DNA of 64,000 nt from Cerasibacillus quisquiliarum (lineage in GTDB: Bacteria > Bacillota > Bacilli > Bacillales > Amphibacillaceae): the NCBI RefSeq assembly GCF_014202495.1, contig NZ_JACHHA010000001.1:471259-535258 (forward strand). The letters are read 5' to 3'. Below the pieces are notes generated by a model, which saw only the letters and a list, made by a program, of their open reading frames with translations, had not been told where the DNA came from and searched no databases. This document shows positions 56,032 to 64,000 of this stretch, one piece after another. Positions within the stretch are counted from its first letter, which is position 1, and each line of letters opens with the position of its first letter. The position numbers were made by a program, and so were the translations under genes.

Positions 56032-57198
56032 CTATTCATATGATTGAACGGCATTTATTATTCGATTAATGCCTTCTTGCAACGTTTCTTTTGAACAGGC
56101 AATATTAATACGCATGAATTGTTCACCTTCTACACCGTATTCAAAACCAGCATTTAATCCAACTTTAGCTTTCTTTATCATAAATTCGTGTAAGTCTTTA
56201 CCTGTTAATCCTAAGGACTTACAATCAATCCATAATAAGTATGTTCCTTCAGGTCGAACGACACGTAAGTCGGTGTTAGTCTCTAAAGTTTCAATGACAT
56301 AGTTGACGTGTCCTTCTAGGACATTTAAAAGCTCATCAAGCCAAGCTTCTCCATATGAATAGGCTGCTTCCATCGCCAATGTACCTAGCGTATTTAATAA
56401 GGATAGCCCTTGCTTTCGGAGTGTCGTATCAATTTTTTTCTTTAATACAGGATTTTCAGTTACGATATAAGATGCTTGTAATCCAGCTAAATTAAACGTT
56501 TTAGAAGGTGACATACATGTGATTGTTCGCATAGACATCTCTTCAGATAGTGACGCGATAGGAGTATGTTTATGATTTGGATAAATTAAGTCAGCATGAA
56601 TTTCATCGGAAATTAATAATACATCATGCTTCTCACAGAGTGTCGCTATTTTATTCAATTCAGCTTTTTTCCAAACTCGACCAACCGGATTATGTGGTGA
56701 ACATAAAATAAACGCCTGAACATCTTTTAACTTTTGCTCTAAATCGTTAAAATCTATCCGATATGTTCCGTTTTCATATATAAGTGAATTTTTTACAACG
56801 ATTCGGTCATGCATTTTTATGACATTATAAAATGGGGTATAGACAGGTGTTTGAATAAGCACTTTATCTTTTGGACTTGTTAATGCTTGAATAGCTATAT
56901 GTAAACTAGTAACAACACCAGGACTAAAGGTGAGCCATTCGGTTTGGACTTTCCATTGATGGCGTCTATCTAACCAGTTTACTATTGATTGTTTCACTTC
57001 TTGATCTATCATCGTATAACCGAAAATACCGTGTTGTATTCGTTTATTTAATGTTTCTAAAACAGCTTGCGGGGCGGGAAAATCCATATCTGCTACCCAC
57101 ATAGGAAGAACATCATCAGTTTTAAAGATGTCTTGTAAAGCATCCCATTTAATTGATTTCGTACCTTTTCGCGAATAAATCGTGTTGAACTGTGTCAT
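56032..57198 (-). CDS. patB: Cystathionine beta-lyase / aminotransferase PatB
   Basis: MalY/PatB-type PLP enzyme, 388 aa. PLP lysine in MSPSKTFNLAGLQASY; phosphate-binding and Asp motif in LLISDEIHADLIYP; ILCSPHNPVGRVW carries the Asn. Enzymes of this type cleave cystathionine to homocysteine in methionine synthesis. AAGGGGG precedes the ATG. Monocistronic. Confidence 0.93.
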   Translation of the reverse strand: MTQFNTIYSRKGTKSIKWDALQDIFKTDDVLPMWVADMDFPAPQAVLETLNKRIQHGIFGYTMIDQEVKQSIVNWLDRRHQWKVQTEWLTFSPGVVTSLHIAIQALTSPKDKVLIQTPVYTPFYNVIKMHDRIVVKNSLIYENGTYRIDFNDLEQKLKDVQAFILCSPHNPVGRVWKKAELNKIATLCEKHDVLLISDEIHADLIYPNHKHTPIASLSEEMSMRTITCMSPSKTFNLAGLQASYIVTENPVLKKKIDTTLRKQGLSLLNTLGTLAMEAAYSYGEAWLDELLNVLEGHVNYVIETLETNTDLRVVRPEGTYLLWIDCKSLGLTGKDLHEFMIKKAKVGLNAGFEYGVEGEQFMRINIACSKETLQEGINRIINAVQSYE

Positions 57199-57281
57199 TT
57201 CATTTCCCCCTTAAATTTGAATGATTGTGCATTCATTATATCTTATTTTGTTAAACAATTGGCTAATTGAGAGTAAAAGTT

Positions 57282-57318
57282 CAAAAAAAAAGCAAAGCGT
57301 CTCAAACGCCTTGCTCAC
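57282..57318 (-). terminator. Terminator of pgi
   Basis: On the minus strand GCAAGGCGT pairs with ACGCTTTGC, followed by a run of T9. Confidence 0.9.
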
Positions 57319-57393
57319 AGGGGGAATACGAGAAAGTCTTACATTTATATTTTACCCAGTTTTATAATTATTAAACATTTTTTACAAAAAAAT

Positions 57394-58746
57394 TTATTTT
57401 GAAATTCTTTTTTCAAGTGCTGTTTTTTCAGCTTCAAACCCTGGTTTACCAAGAAGAGCAAACATATTTTTCTTATAGGCTTCTACACCAGGCTGATCAA
57501 ATGGATTGACTCCGAGTAAATAGCCACTCATAGCACATGCTTTTTCAAAGAAATAGACGAGGTAACCAAATGTATACGGCGTTAGTTCAGAAATTTCCAC
57601 AACTAAATTTGGTACTCCACCATCCGTATGGGCAAGAAGTGTCCCTTCGTAAGCTTTATGATTAATGTCATGAATTGTTTTACCAGCTAAATAATTTAAA
57701 CCGTCTAAATCTTGTTCATCACTTGGAACAATGACATCATGTTTTGGCTTGCTCACTTGTAATACGGTTTCAAATAGATTGCGGCGTCCTTCTTGAATAT
57801 ATTGCCCTAAAGAGTGTAAATCTGTCGTGAAGTGGGCTGAAGTAGGAAAGATTCCTTTTTGATCTTTACCTTCACTCTCGCCGAATAACTGTTTCCACCA
57901 TTCAGCGAAATAATGTAATTGTGGTTCATAATTAACAAGCATTTCAATTGTTTTTCCTTTGTTGTATAGTATGTTTCTAACAGCTGCATATTGGTATGCT
58001 TCGTTTTTACCTAAAGATGGCTCTAAATAGGCTTGACGCGCTGCTTCAGCTCCTGCCATTATGTCTGATATGGAAATCCCACTTACTGCAATCGGTAGTA
58101 ATCCAACGGCTGTTAAGACAGAATAGCGTCCGCCGACATCATCTGGAATAACAAAAGTTTCGTAGCCTTCTTGTTTCGCAACTGTTTTTAAGGCGCCCTT
58201 TTCTCGATCTGTTGTTGCGAAAATCCGCTTTTTAGCCTCCTCCATACCATATTTTTCTTCTAAATATTTTTTAAATATACGAAACGCAATTGCCGGTTCA
58301 GTCGTCGTTCCACTTTTAGAAATGATGTTAATGGAAATATCTTTACCGTCAATCAGATCAAATAACTCCTTTATGTATGTAGAGCTCAAATGATGTCCAA
58401 CGAAAATAACTTGTGGTGCTTTACGTTTTTCTTTCGGAAGTAAATTTTGAAATGAGTGATTGAGCATTTCAATAGCTGCACGGGCACCAAGATATGATCC
58501 ACCAATACCAATGACAAGTAAGATATCAGAGTCGTTACGGATTTTATCGGCACAAGTTTGAATTCGTGCAAACTCTTCTTTGTCATAATTTCTTGGTAAA
58601 TCTATCCATCCGAGAAAATCATTTCCTTGCCCTGTTTTGTGGTGTAATGCATTGTGAGCTATTTGGACTGCTTCTTCTAAATAGTCAATTTCATGTTGTT
58701 TTACAAAATCATTTGCTCTCTTATATGAGAACTGAACAGTTGTCAT
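57394..58746 (-). CDS. pgi: Glucose-6-phosphate isomerase
   Basis: 450 aa, PGI family. Sugar-phosphate binding and catalytic motifs: [32 protein letters not shown], the Arg in [15 protein letters not shown], and the C-terminal [14 protein letters not shown] with Lys. Interconverts glucose 6-phosphate and fructose 6-phosphate. AGGAGG precedes the ATG at 58746. Confidence 0.97.
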   Translation of the reverse strand: MTTVQFSYKRANDFVKQHEIDYLEEAVQIAHNALHHKTGQGNDFLGWIDLPRNYDKEEFARIQTCADKIRNDSDILLVIGIGGSYLGARAAIEMLNHSFQNLLPKEKRKAPQVIFVGHHLSSTYIKELFDLIDGKDISINIISKSGTTTEPAIAFRIFKKYLEEKYGMEEAKKRIFATTDREKGALKTVAKQEGYETFVIPDDVGGRYSVLTAVGLLPIAVSGISISDIMAGAEAARQAYLEPSLGKNEAYQYAAVRNILYNKGKTIEMLVNYEPQLHYFAEWWKQLFGESEGKDQKGIFPTSAHFTTDLHSLGQYIQEGRRNLFETVLQVSKPKHDVIVPSDEQDLDGLNYLAGKTIHDINHKAYEGTLLAHTDGGVPNLVVEISELTPYTFGYLVYFFEKACAMSGYLLGVNPFDQPGVEAYKKNMFALLGKPGFEAEKTALEKRISK

Positions 58747-58895
58747 GGTGATGCCTCCTAGGATTTAATCAACAAGCTCGAATTACTTTTACTGTATCTG
58801 AGAAGATTAATAAAATCAAGCGAGATTAAATGGCTTTAAAAAACTTCTCTTTTCTAATGACGACATAGAAAAAAGAAGTTATTTCAGTTCGTTAT

Positions 58896-59267
58896 TTATT
58901 TCCTATTCTCTGTTTGTTTAATCCAATCTTGTAGCTTAGCCTTCAAAGTATTAAATCCTTCATTCTCACTTTGATAAAAGGTCATGGTATGACGCTTTTG
59001 TTTTGGATGTTTTATTGGTGGTTTTTCCGTAGCCCGGATTGAAAGAGATACTTTTCCACTATCTTCATCAATGTCAATAATTTTAACTTTGATCTTATCA
59101 TCTACAGAAAGATAGTCATTGATGTCTTTTACATATCCATAGGTTATTTCTGAAATATGGACTAGTCCTTGAACTTTGTTATTAATTGCGACAAAAGCAC
59201 CGTATGGTTGAATACCAGTTACTTTCCCTTCTAAAACTTGTCCAACTTCAAGATGTTGTTTATTCAT
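58896..59267 (-). CDS. S1 RNA-binding protein, general stress protein 13 type (YugI)
   Basis: 123 aa with one S1 domain: VGQVLEGKVTGIQPYGAFVA, LVHISEITYGYVKDINDYLS and IIDIDEDSGKVSLSIRA. The basic C-terminal tail follows. Such proteins bind RNA or ribosomes. ATG at 59267 follows AGGAG; the frame is open further upstream to 59291. Lies near pgi as yugI does in B. subtilis. Confidence 0.9.
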   Translation of the reverse strand: MNKQHLEVGQVLEGKVTGIQPYGAFVAINNKVQGLVHISEITYGYVKDINDYLSVDDKIKVKIIDIDEDSGKVSLSIRATEKPPIKHPKQKRHTMTFYQSENEGFNTLKAKLQDWIKQTENRK

Positions 59268-59360
59268 ATTAACAGCTCCTAAAAGATTCACTTAAAATTA
59301 TATATTTTCAAATTCTACCACAAAGATAGCTCTTTTAAAAATCATAAATAGATTTATATA

Positions 59361-59909
59361 TTATTTTAATGTTGCAATTATACTGTTATATACATCTGAC
59401 CAGAATTGTTTATTTTGATAATAGGAGCTTGTCATATATTGGATAGCTTTTTTAAATGCTTGTTCATAATTTTCGTCTCCTTTTTCAGGTAAAGAAGCTA
59501 AAGTTTCTTCAACAAATTGCTGAACAATTTCTGCGCGTGGTCCCCATTTTGCTACTTCATTTCCAGCTTCATCAATAAATATAAAAATAGGTATTGAGCG
59601 TGATTTACCATTCGTTAAATATTGATCCATTAATTCTAAGTTTTTATCGCGATATAAGATACGAACGTCCATATTTGTCTCTTTTGCAATATGGAGTAAG
59701 ATAGGTAAATTTAACATGGCATCTCCGCACCAATCTTCCGTTAAGACGATGACACGTAAATTATTTTTCTCAATCATCTCTAATGTTTGACGATGATTAG
59801 GAAATTTGAACTGATTGTAAATATAAAGAAGTTGTTCCTTATTTTTCTCCATCGATTGAATATACTTTTCTGCTGAAATCCCTTTGTTAAACCACTGATT
59901 TAAATCCAT
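59361..59909 (-). CDS. Thioredoxin-family protein (single-Cys type)
   Basis: 182 aa with a thioredoxin fold. The active-site region reads VLTEDWCGDAMLNLP, with one Cys instead of CxxC, and a cis-Pro in RSIPIFIFID. This TEDWCGD motif marks a known group of thioredoxin-family proteins of unclear role in Firmicutes. AAGGGGG precedes the ATG. Confidence 0.85.
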   Translation of the reverse strand: MDLNQWFNKGISAEKYIQSMEKNKEQLLYIYNQFKFPNHRQTLEMIEKNNLRVIVLTEDWCGDAMLNLPILLHIAKETNMDVRILYRDKNLELMDQYLTNGKSRSIPIFIFIDEAGNEVAKWGPRAEIVQQFVEETLASLPEKGDENYEQAFKKAIQYMTSSYYQNKQFWSDVYNSIIATLK

Positions 59910-60021
59910 GATAAAAGCCCCCTTTTGTTATATACTACTTGAAGTGTACGTTTAATATGATGTGTCGTAAACAAAAACGCTCTATCTTTTGATACGATTA
60001 AAGATGAAAGGAGAAAAGACA

Positions 60022-61071
60022 ATGAATCAACAGTTTTTATTAGAATTATTGAAAACACCTTCACCATCGGGACTAGAAACGGCTATTCAAAAAAAATGGC
60101 GTGATTATGTCACATCGTTTGCAGATGACGTCCGTACAGATTATGCAGGTAATGTCATTGCTATATTAAACCCAGATGCCGAATTTAAAGTATTATTAGC
60201 TGGTCATGTAGATGAAATTGCATTAATGGTTAAGCGAATTGATGACAATGGTTATTTATTTTTTGAAAAAGTAGGCGGAGTTAACATAAAAGCAGCTGTC
60301 GGGATGCGAGTGACAGTATTAGGGAAAACACAATCAATCACAGGTGTTATTGGCGTCAATGCACAGCATCATGGTGGCTTAAAAGATGGTTTTGGAGTAG
60401 AGGATTTGTTTATCGATTGCGGCTTTCGTTCAAAAAAAGAAGCCTTAAAATATGTTCAAATAGGTGATTATATTGTATATAAGAGAGAACCTGAAATCTT
60501 GATGGACCGCTATGTATCTGGACGAGGATTAGATAATCGAACCGGCGCATTTATCGTTGCAGAAGTCATCAGACATTTAAAAGAAAAAGGCTCTAAAGTT
60601 GGCGTTTATGGTGTGTCTACAGTAAATGAAGAAACGAATATGGGGGGAGCTTATTTTGCTGCGAGTGATATTGAGCCGACAATGGCTATAGCATGTGATG
60701 TAACATTTGCTACGGATTATCCGACTGTTAACAAGAATAAATATGGAGATGTAAAACTAGGATATGGTCCAGTACTAGCGAAAGGTGCTCCAATAAATAT
60801 TAAAATAAATGATCTATTAGAAAAAACAGCAAAGAAATTACAAATGTTTCTTCAATATGAATTGACACCACGAATGACCGGAACAGATGCCGATCGTATG
60901 CGATTAACTGGGAAAGGAGTACCTGTAGCACTTGTGTCTTTACCACTTCGGTATATGCATTCACCTGTTGAAACAGCAAGTTTGAAAGATATCGAATCTG
61001 AAATTGAATTACTAACAGAAATGATTCATCAACTAGATGGAACAGAAAATTTGAATCCATTAGATGACTAA
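60022..61071 (+). CDS. M42-family metallo-aminopeptidase
   Basis: 349 aa, peptidase family M42 (glutamyl aminopeptidase / endoglucanase-M type; YtoP-like). Metal and catalytic residues: LAGHVDEIAL (His, Asp), GRGLDNRTGAF (bridging Asp), STVNEETNMGG (Glu base, Glu), ACDVTFATD (Asp) and MHSPVE (His). It removes N-terminal residues of peptides in the cytoplasm. AAAGGAG precedes ATG 60022. A strong terminator follows. Confidence 0.92.
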   Translation: MNQQFLLELLKTPSPSGLETAIQKKWRDYVTSFADDVRTDYAGNVIAILNPDAEFKVLLAGHVDEIALMVKRIDDNGYLFFEKVGGVNIKAAVGMRVTVLGKTQSITGVIGVNAQHHGGLKDGFGVEDLFIDCGFRSKKEALKYVQIGDYIVYKREPEILMDRYVSGRGLDNRTGAFIVAEVIRHLKEKGSKVGVYGVSTVNEETNMGGAYFAASDIEPTMAIACDVTFATDYPTVNKNKYGDVKLGYGPVLAKGAPINIKINDLLEKTAKKLQMFLQYELTPRMTGTDADRMRLTGKGVPVALVSLPLRYMHSPVETASLKDIESEIELLTEMIHQLDGTENLNPLDD

Positions 61072-61084
61072 ACATTTACTTATT

Positions 61085-61117
61085 AAAAGCTATCTCAATT
61101 TTTGAGATAGCTTTTTT
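61085..61117 (+). terminator. Terminator of the M42 peptidase gene
   Basis: AAAAGCTATCTCAA pairs with TTGAGATAGCTTTT, followed by TTA. Confidence 0.95.
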
Positions 61118-61598
61118 ATAGAACTATACAACCATCTTATTTTTTAAATTAGACCTTTCGACTTACGAAGTTTTTTAAAAAATATATTAAAATAAGATAT
61201 TTTAAGTTGATTTTAACGTTTTATTTGTAATCTATCATGTTAAGTAGAGCATATGATTCATTTTGATAATTTACAAGGGTTAAAGTCATTGTTAGGACTT
61301 ATTATCTAAATGTATATAAAGCTCGTCATTATTGCATTTGAGAAAATTGTCTCCATCGCTTATTAATTTCTAGTAGTTCTTAAGGTTTATATTAAAAAAT
61401 AAATTTTATAGGTCTATATGATTGTTTTGTTATTCGTAATATTTATTCTGCAATATTCGACATTTTTTTTAATAGGTTTCCTATATAGTAGTAGATGAAA
61501 TAAGTTTAACTATTTAAAAAAATAAAAAAAGGAGGAAAGTTTTTTCGGAAAAAAGGAACGAAGTTTAAAAATGAATGAAATAAAAGGAGGAATTTATT
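61118..61598 (+). promoter_or_regulatory. AT-rich upstream region of the protease gene
   Basis: 481 bp, very AT-rich, no gene. Two Shine-Dalgarno-like purine runs occur: AAAGGAGGAAAG at about 61528-61540 and AAAAGGAGGAATT at 61581-61594; only the second is followed by a long ORF. No clear -35/-10 pair can be fixed in the background of AT. Confidence 0.45.
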
Positions 61599-64000
61599 AT
61601 GAAAAAGCATCAAGTGGCAAGGTTTTTCAGTATCATTGCATCCTTGTTCATGGTGTTTTCACTGTTTGCTCCGACGATTAGTGCGCATTCTCAAAACGCA
61701 AAAAGTGGAAATAAGTTACATGAATCAGTTAATGATTCTAAACAGTTAACGAAGGATAAACTAAGTAAAAAATTACTAAAGCAATTTAAAGATGATGAAT
61801 ATGTAAGTTTTATGGTTAAATTTAAAGAAACAGCTGATGTAGATCAAGTAGCTAAGACGGCTAAAAAACAAGCCAAAAGAGCAAATTTAAGTGCTAATCG
61901 TTCTTTGTTTATGCAACGTTCTCATGTTGTTTCAGAATTAAAATCAGTGTCATATGAATCACAACGAAATGTAAAAGCGTTTTTAGAAGAACAAATGAAT
62001 GAAGGCAATGTTGAAGATTTCCATTCATATTTTATTGTGAATGGGATGTCGGTCACAGCAACTAAGGAAATAGCTGAAAAAATTGCCACATTTCAAGAAG
62101 TAGAAAAAATTCTTCCTGATGAAGAAAGAAAGCTACATGTCGCAACTAAGACGAAAGAAAAAGCACCTAGTAGTAAGTTAGAAAATGTTGAATGGAATAT
62201 TGAACGTGTTCAAGCTCCAGGTGCATGGAATTTAGGCATTGATGGGACAGGAACTGTTGTAGCTAGTCTTGATACAGGTGTCGAGTGGAATCACCCAGCA
62301 TTGAAAGAAAAGTATCGTGGATACGATGCTGCTACAGGTGAAGTTGATCATCAATTTAGTTTCCTTGATGCAACAGCAGCAGGTAGGGAAGCTGCATATG
62401 ATGATAATGGACATGGAACACATGTAACAGGGACTATGGTCGGAAGTGAGCCGGACGGTTCGAATCAAATAGGTGTTGCTCCAGGTGCAAAATGGATCGC
62501 TGTTCGGGTTTTTAACAGTGCAGGCAGCACAACTGATTCCATATTATTACGTGGCGCAGAATGGATTTTAGCCCCTGGCGGTCGAGTCGATTTAGCTCCA
62601 GATGTTGTCAATAACTCTTGGGGTGGGGGTCCGGGACTGGATGAATGGTATCGTGATGCAGTTCGTGCCTGGAGAGCTAGTGAAATATTCCCTGAATTTT
62701 CAGCTGGAAATACGAGATTGGGTAACCCTGGCGGACCAGGATCTATTGCTGTCCCAGCCAACTATCCAGAATCTTTTGCGACAGGAGCTACAGATAGTAA
62801 TGATATGATTGCTAGTTTCTCGTTACGCGGACCTTCTCCTTATGATGAAATTAAACCTGACATATCAGCACCAGGTGTAAATATTCGTTCATCAGTACCA
62901 GGGGGCGGTTATGAAGGTGGTTGGAATGGCACATCGATGTCAGGACCAGCTGTATCTGGAGTAGCTGCATTATTAAGGCAAGTAAATGCCAATATTTCTG
63001 TTGATGAAATGGAAACAATTTTAACAACAACAGCTGTTCCGAGAACGGATTCAGAGTACTCTGAAGTACCAAATAATGGATATGGTCATGGTATTGTAAA
63101 TGCATTTGATGCTGTTTCTTCAATCCTTTCAGGTGTTGGAACAATCGAGGGAACAGTATTGATTGACGGTGAAGATACAGAAGCACCGACATACGAGCAT
63201 ACACCATTAAATGAGACGTTTAGTGGATTAGATGTTGAATTATCCGTTCAAGTACGTGACAACATCAGTGTCACTTCAGTGAACTTAAGTTATAAAATAG
63301 ATCAAGGTGATTGGACAACGGTTGAAGCAAATCGTGTCTCTGGTGACTTTAAAGATGGCGAATACGTTGTCAAACTTAAAGGTGATGTCATTGAAGGAGA
63401 AACCCTCACTTATAAATGGCTAATTAATGACTTTGGAAATAACGAAGTCGAAAGTGATGAGTATTCGGTTGACATTCTTCAAGGCATTACAACAGGTTAC
63501 TTCCAAGACTTTGAGTCTTTCCCAGCAGGATGGTCATCATTTGGTAACAATGATTCATGGGAATGGGGCGTTCCGACATCTGGACCTGGGAGCGCAGCAT
63601 CAGGTGAAAAAGTATATGCGACAAATTTAAGTGGAAACTATGATAGTAGTATGAATGCTACTCTCGTTATGCCACCAGTCGATTTACCTGAAGGTGGAGC
63701 GGTGCTCAAGTTTAAAAACTGGCATAACTTCGAACAGTCTTCTTCAGGTAGAGCTTGGGACTATGGACATGTTGTCATTTCTACCGATATGGAAGAGTGG
63801 ACTGAACTACAGATGTTCCAAGGTTTAACAGAGGATTGGGAAGATGTTGAAATAGATCTTTCTGATTATAGTGGCCGTGTATACATCGGGTTTAGAGCAT
63901 ATTCCGATTTTAGCGTTGTTCGCGATGGTTGGTATATTGATGATGTTCAATTAGTTGAGGTGGGACAAACAGGTAAGAAATCAGTTGCGTTAAATGGCAA
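61599..64000 (+). CDS. Subtilisin-like serine protease, bacillopeptidase F type (partial)
   Basis: Open from ATG 61599 to the window end, 800 codons so far. Signal peptide ending near PTISAHSQ; inhibitor-like propeptide (about 55-190); S8 domain with Asp about 225 (SLDTGVEWNHP), His about 272 (NGHGTHVTG), oxyanion Asn in FSAGN and Ser about 446 (GTSMSGPA). Beyond it are an Ig-like stretch (about 525-630) and a beta-sandwich resembling the C-terminal domain of immune inhibitor A proteases (FESFPAGW..., GWYIDDVQL, about 635-785). Domain order fits bacillopeptidase F, an extracellular protease often larger than 1,400 aa. AAAGGAGG precedes the ATG. Confidence 0.93.
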   Translation, partial: MKKHQVARFFSIIASLFMVFSLFAPTISAHSQNAKSGNKLHESVNDSKQLTKDKLSKKLLKQFKDDEYVSFMVKFKETADVDQVAKTAKKQAKRANLSANRSLFMQRSHVVSELKSVSYESQRNVKAFLEEQMNEGNVEDFHSYFIVNGMSVTATKEIAEKIATFQEVEKILPDEERKLHVATKTKEKAPSSKLENVEWNIERVQAPGAWNLGIDGTGTVVASLDTGVEWNHPALKEKYRGYDAATGEVDHQFSFLDATAAGREAAYDDNGHGTHVTGTMVGSEPDGSNQIGVAPGAKWIAVRVFNSAGSTTDSILLRGAEWILAPGGRVDLAPDVVNNSWGGGPGLDEWYRDAVRAWRASEIFPEFSAGNTRLGNPGGPGSIAVPANYPESFATGATDSNDMIASFSLRGPSPYDEIKPDISAPGVNIRSSVPGGGYEGGWNGTSMSGPAVSGVAALLRQVNANISVDEMETILTTTAVPRTDSEYSEVPNNGYGHGIVNAFDAVSSILSGVGTIEGTVLIDGEDTEAPTYEHTPLNETFSGLDVELSVQVRDNISVTSVNLSYKIDQGDWTTVEANRVSGDFKDGEYVVKLKGDVIEGETLTYKWLINDFGNNEVESDEYSVDILQGITTGYFQDFESFPAGWSSFGNNDSWEWGVPTSGPGSAASGEKVYATNLSGNYDSSMNATLVMPPVDLPEGGAVLKFKNWHNFEQSSSGRAWDYGHVVISTDMEEWTELQMFQGLTEDWEDVEIDLSDYSGRVYIGFRAYSDFSVVRDGWYIDDVQLVEVGQTGKKSVALNG

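Noticed and set aside
62232-63207. Several minus-strand ORFs of 78-118 codons
   Set aside because: They are antisense to the intact S8 protease gene, which has all catalytic motifs.

Overview
The window looks like chromosome of a low-GC, spore-forming member of the Bacillaceae, probably salt-tolerant. Gene content and order follow Bacillus subtilis neighbourhoods in blocks (yusI-gcvH-yusF-yusE-metNPQ, sufCDSUB, yunE-D-C-B-A, yutC-D-E-F-G-I, yuzD-yutM-yumC, yuiB-yuiC, kapB, patB, pgi, yugI). Sporulation genes (kapB, yunB, a YhcN/YlaJ-type lipoprotein) and sodium-linked or osmolyte carriers (BCCT, NhaC-type, NSS-type) fit this. There is no rRNA or tRNA gene, so genus is inference.

Layout. 1-330: tandem 52-bp repeats. 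0.5-4.7 kb: accessory segment with a frameshifted secreted-peptide gene, a VanZ-like fragment and a MacB/FtsX-type ABC transporter. 4.9-9.6 kb: redox and glycine-cleavage genes, then the SAM-riboswitch-controlled methionine importer. 10.1-15.3 kb: complete SUF iron-sulfur operon. 15.5-17.3 kb: two adjacent related IS3-type copies, both broken. 17.3-21.8 kb: decayed gene pieces around a methyltransferase with a mini-ORF leader, a lipoprotein and a GrpB-family protein. 21-24.2 kb: two ATPase/permease pairs, the first ATPase having lost its Walker A part. 24.4-28.3 kb: YibE/F pair and an rRNA m5C methyltransferase. 28.4-31.0 kb: compact five-gene minus-strand operon (ABC transporter, membrane protein, ECF sigma factor, small membrane protein). 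31-33 kb: secreted protein plus three gene remnants. 33-43 kb: BCCT carrier, yun cluster, lysine-riboswitch-controlled NhaC-type carrier, and an NSS carrier with a 36-residue small subunit. 43-59.9 kb: mostly conserved yut/yui/yug-type housekeeping genes. 60-64 kb: M42 peptidase and a large bacillopeptidase F-like protease that runs off the end.

How the genes fit together. Fe-S assembly is served by sufCDSUB, by the distant Nfu/IscA-type carriers yutI and yutM, by YumC, and perhaps by a SufR-like regulator at 45.9 kb. Amino-acid uptake is RNA-controlled: methionine by an S-box, lysine by an L-box.

The most unusual observations are the alternating 52-bp repeat and its degenerate relative 53 kb away; a long multi-helix fold in the non-coding 3' part of the IS; the lysine riboswitch platform that appears able to control both termination and ribosome access; two consecutive ribosome-binding sites buried in terminator-like hairpins (yunC, yunB); the ABC/ECF-sigma operon; the leader ORF before the methyltransferase; and an ABC ATPase that cannot bind ATP normally. 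No single new defence or biosynthetic system stands out.
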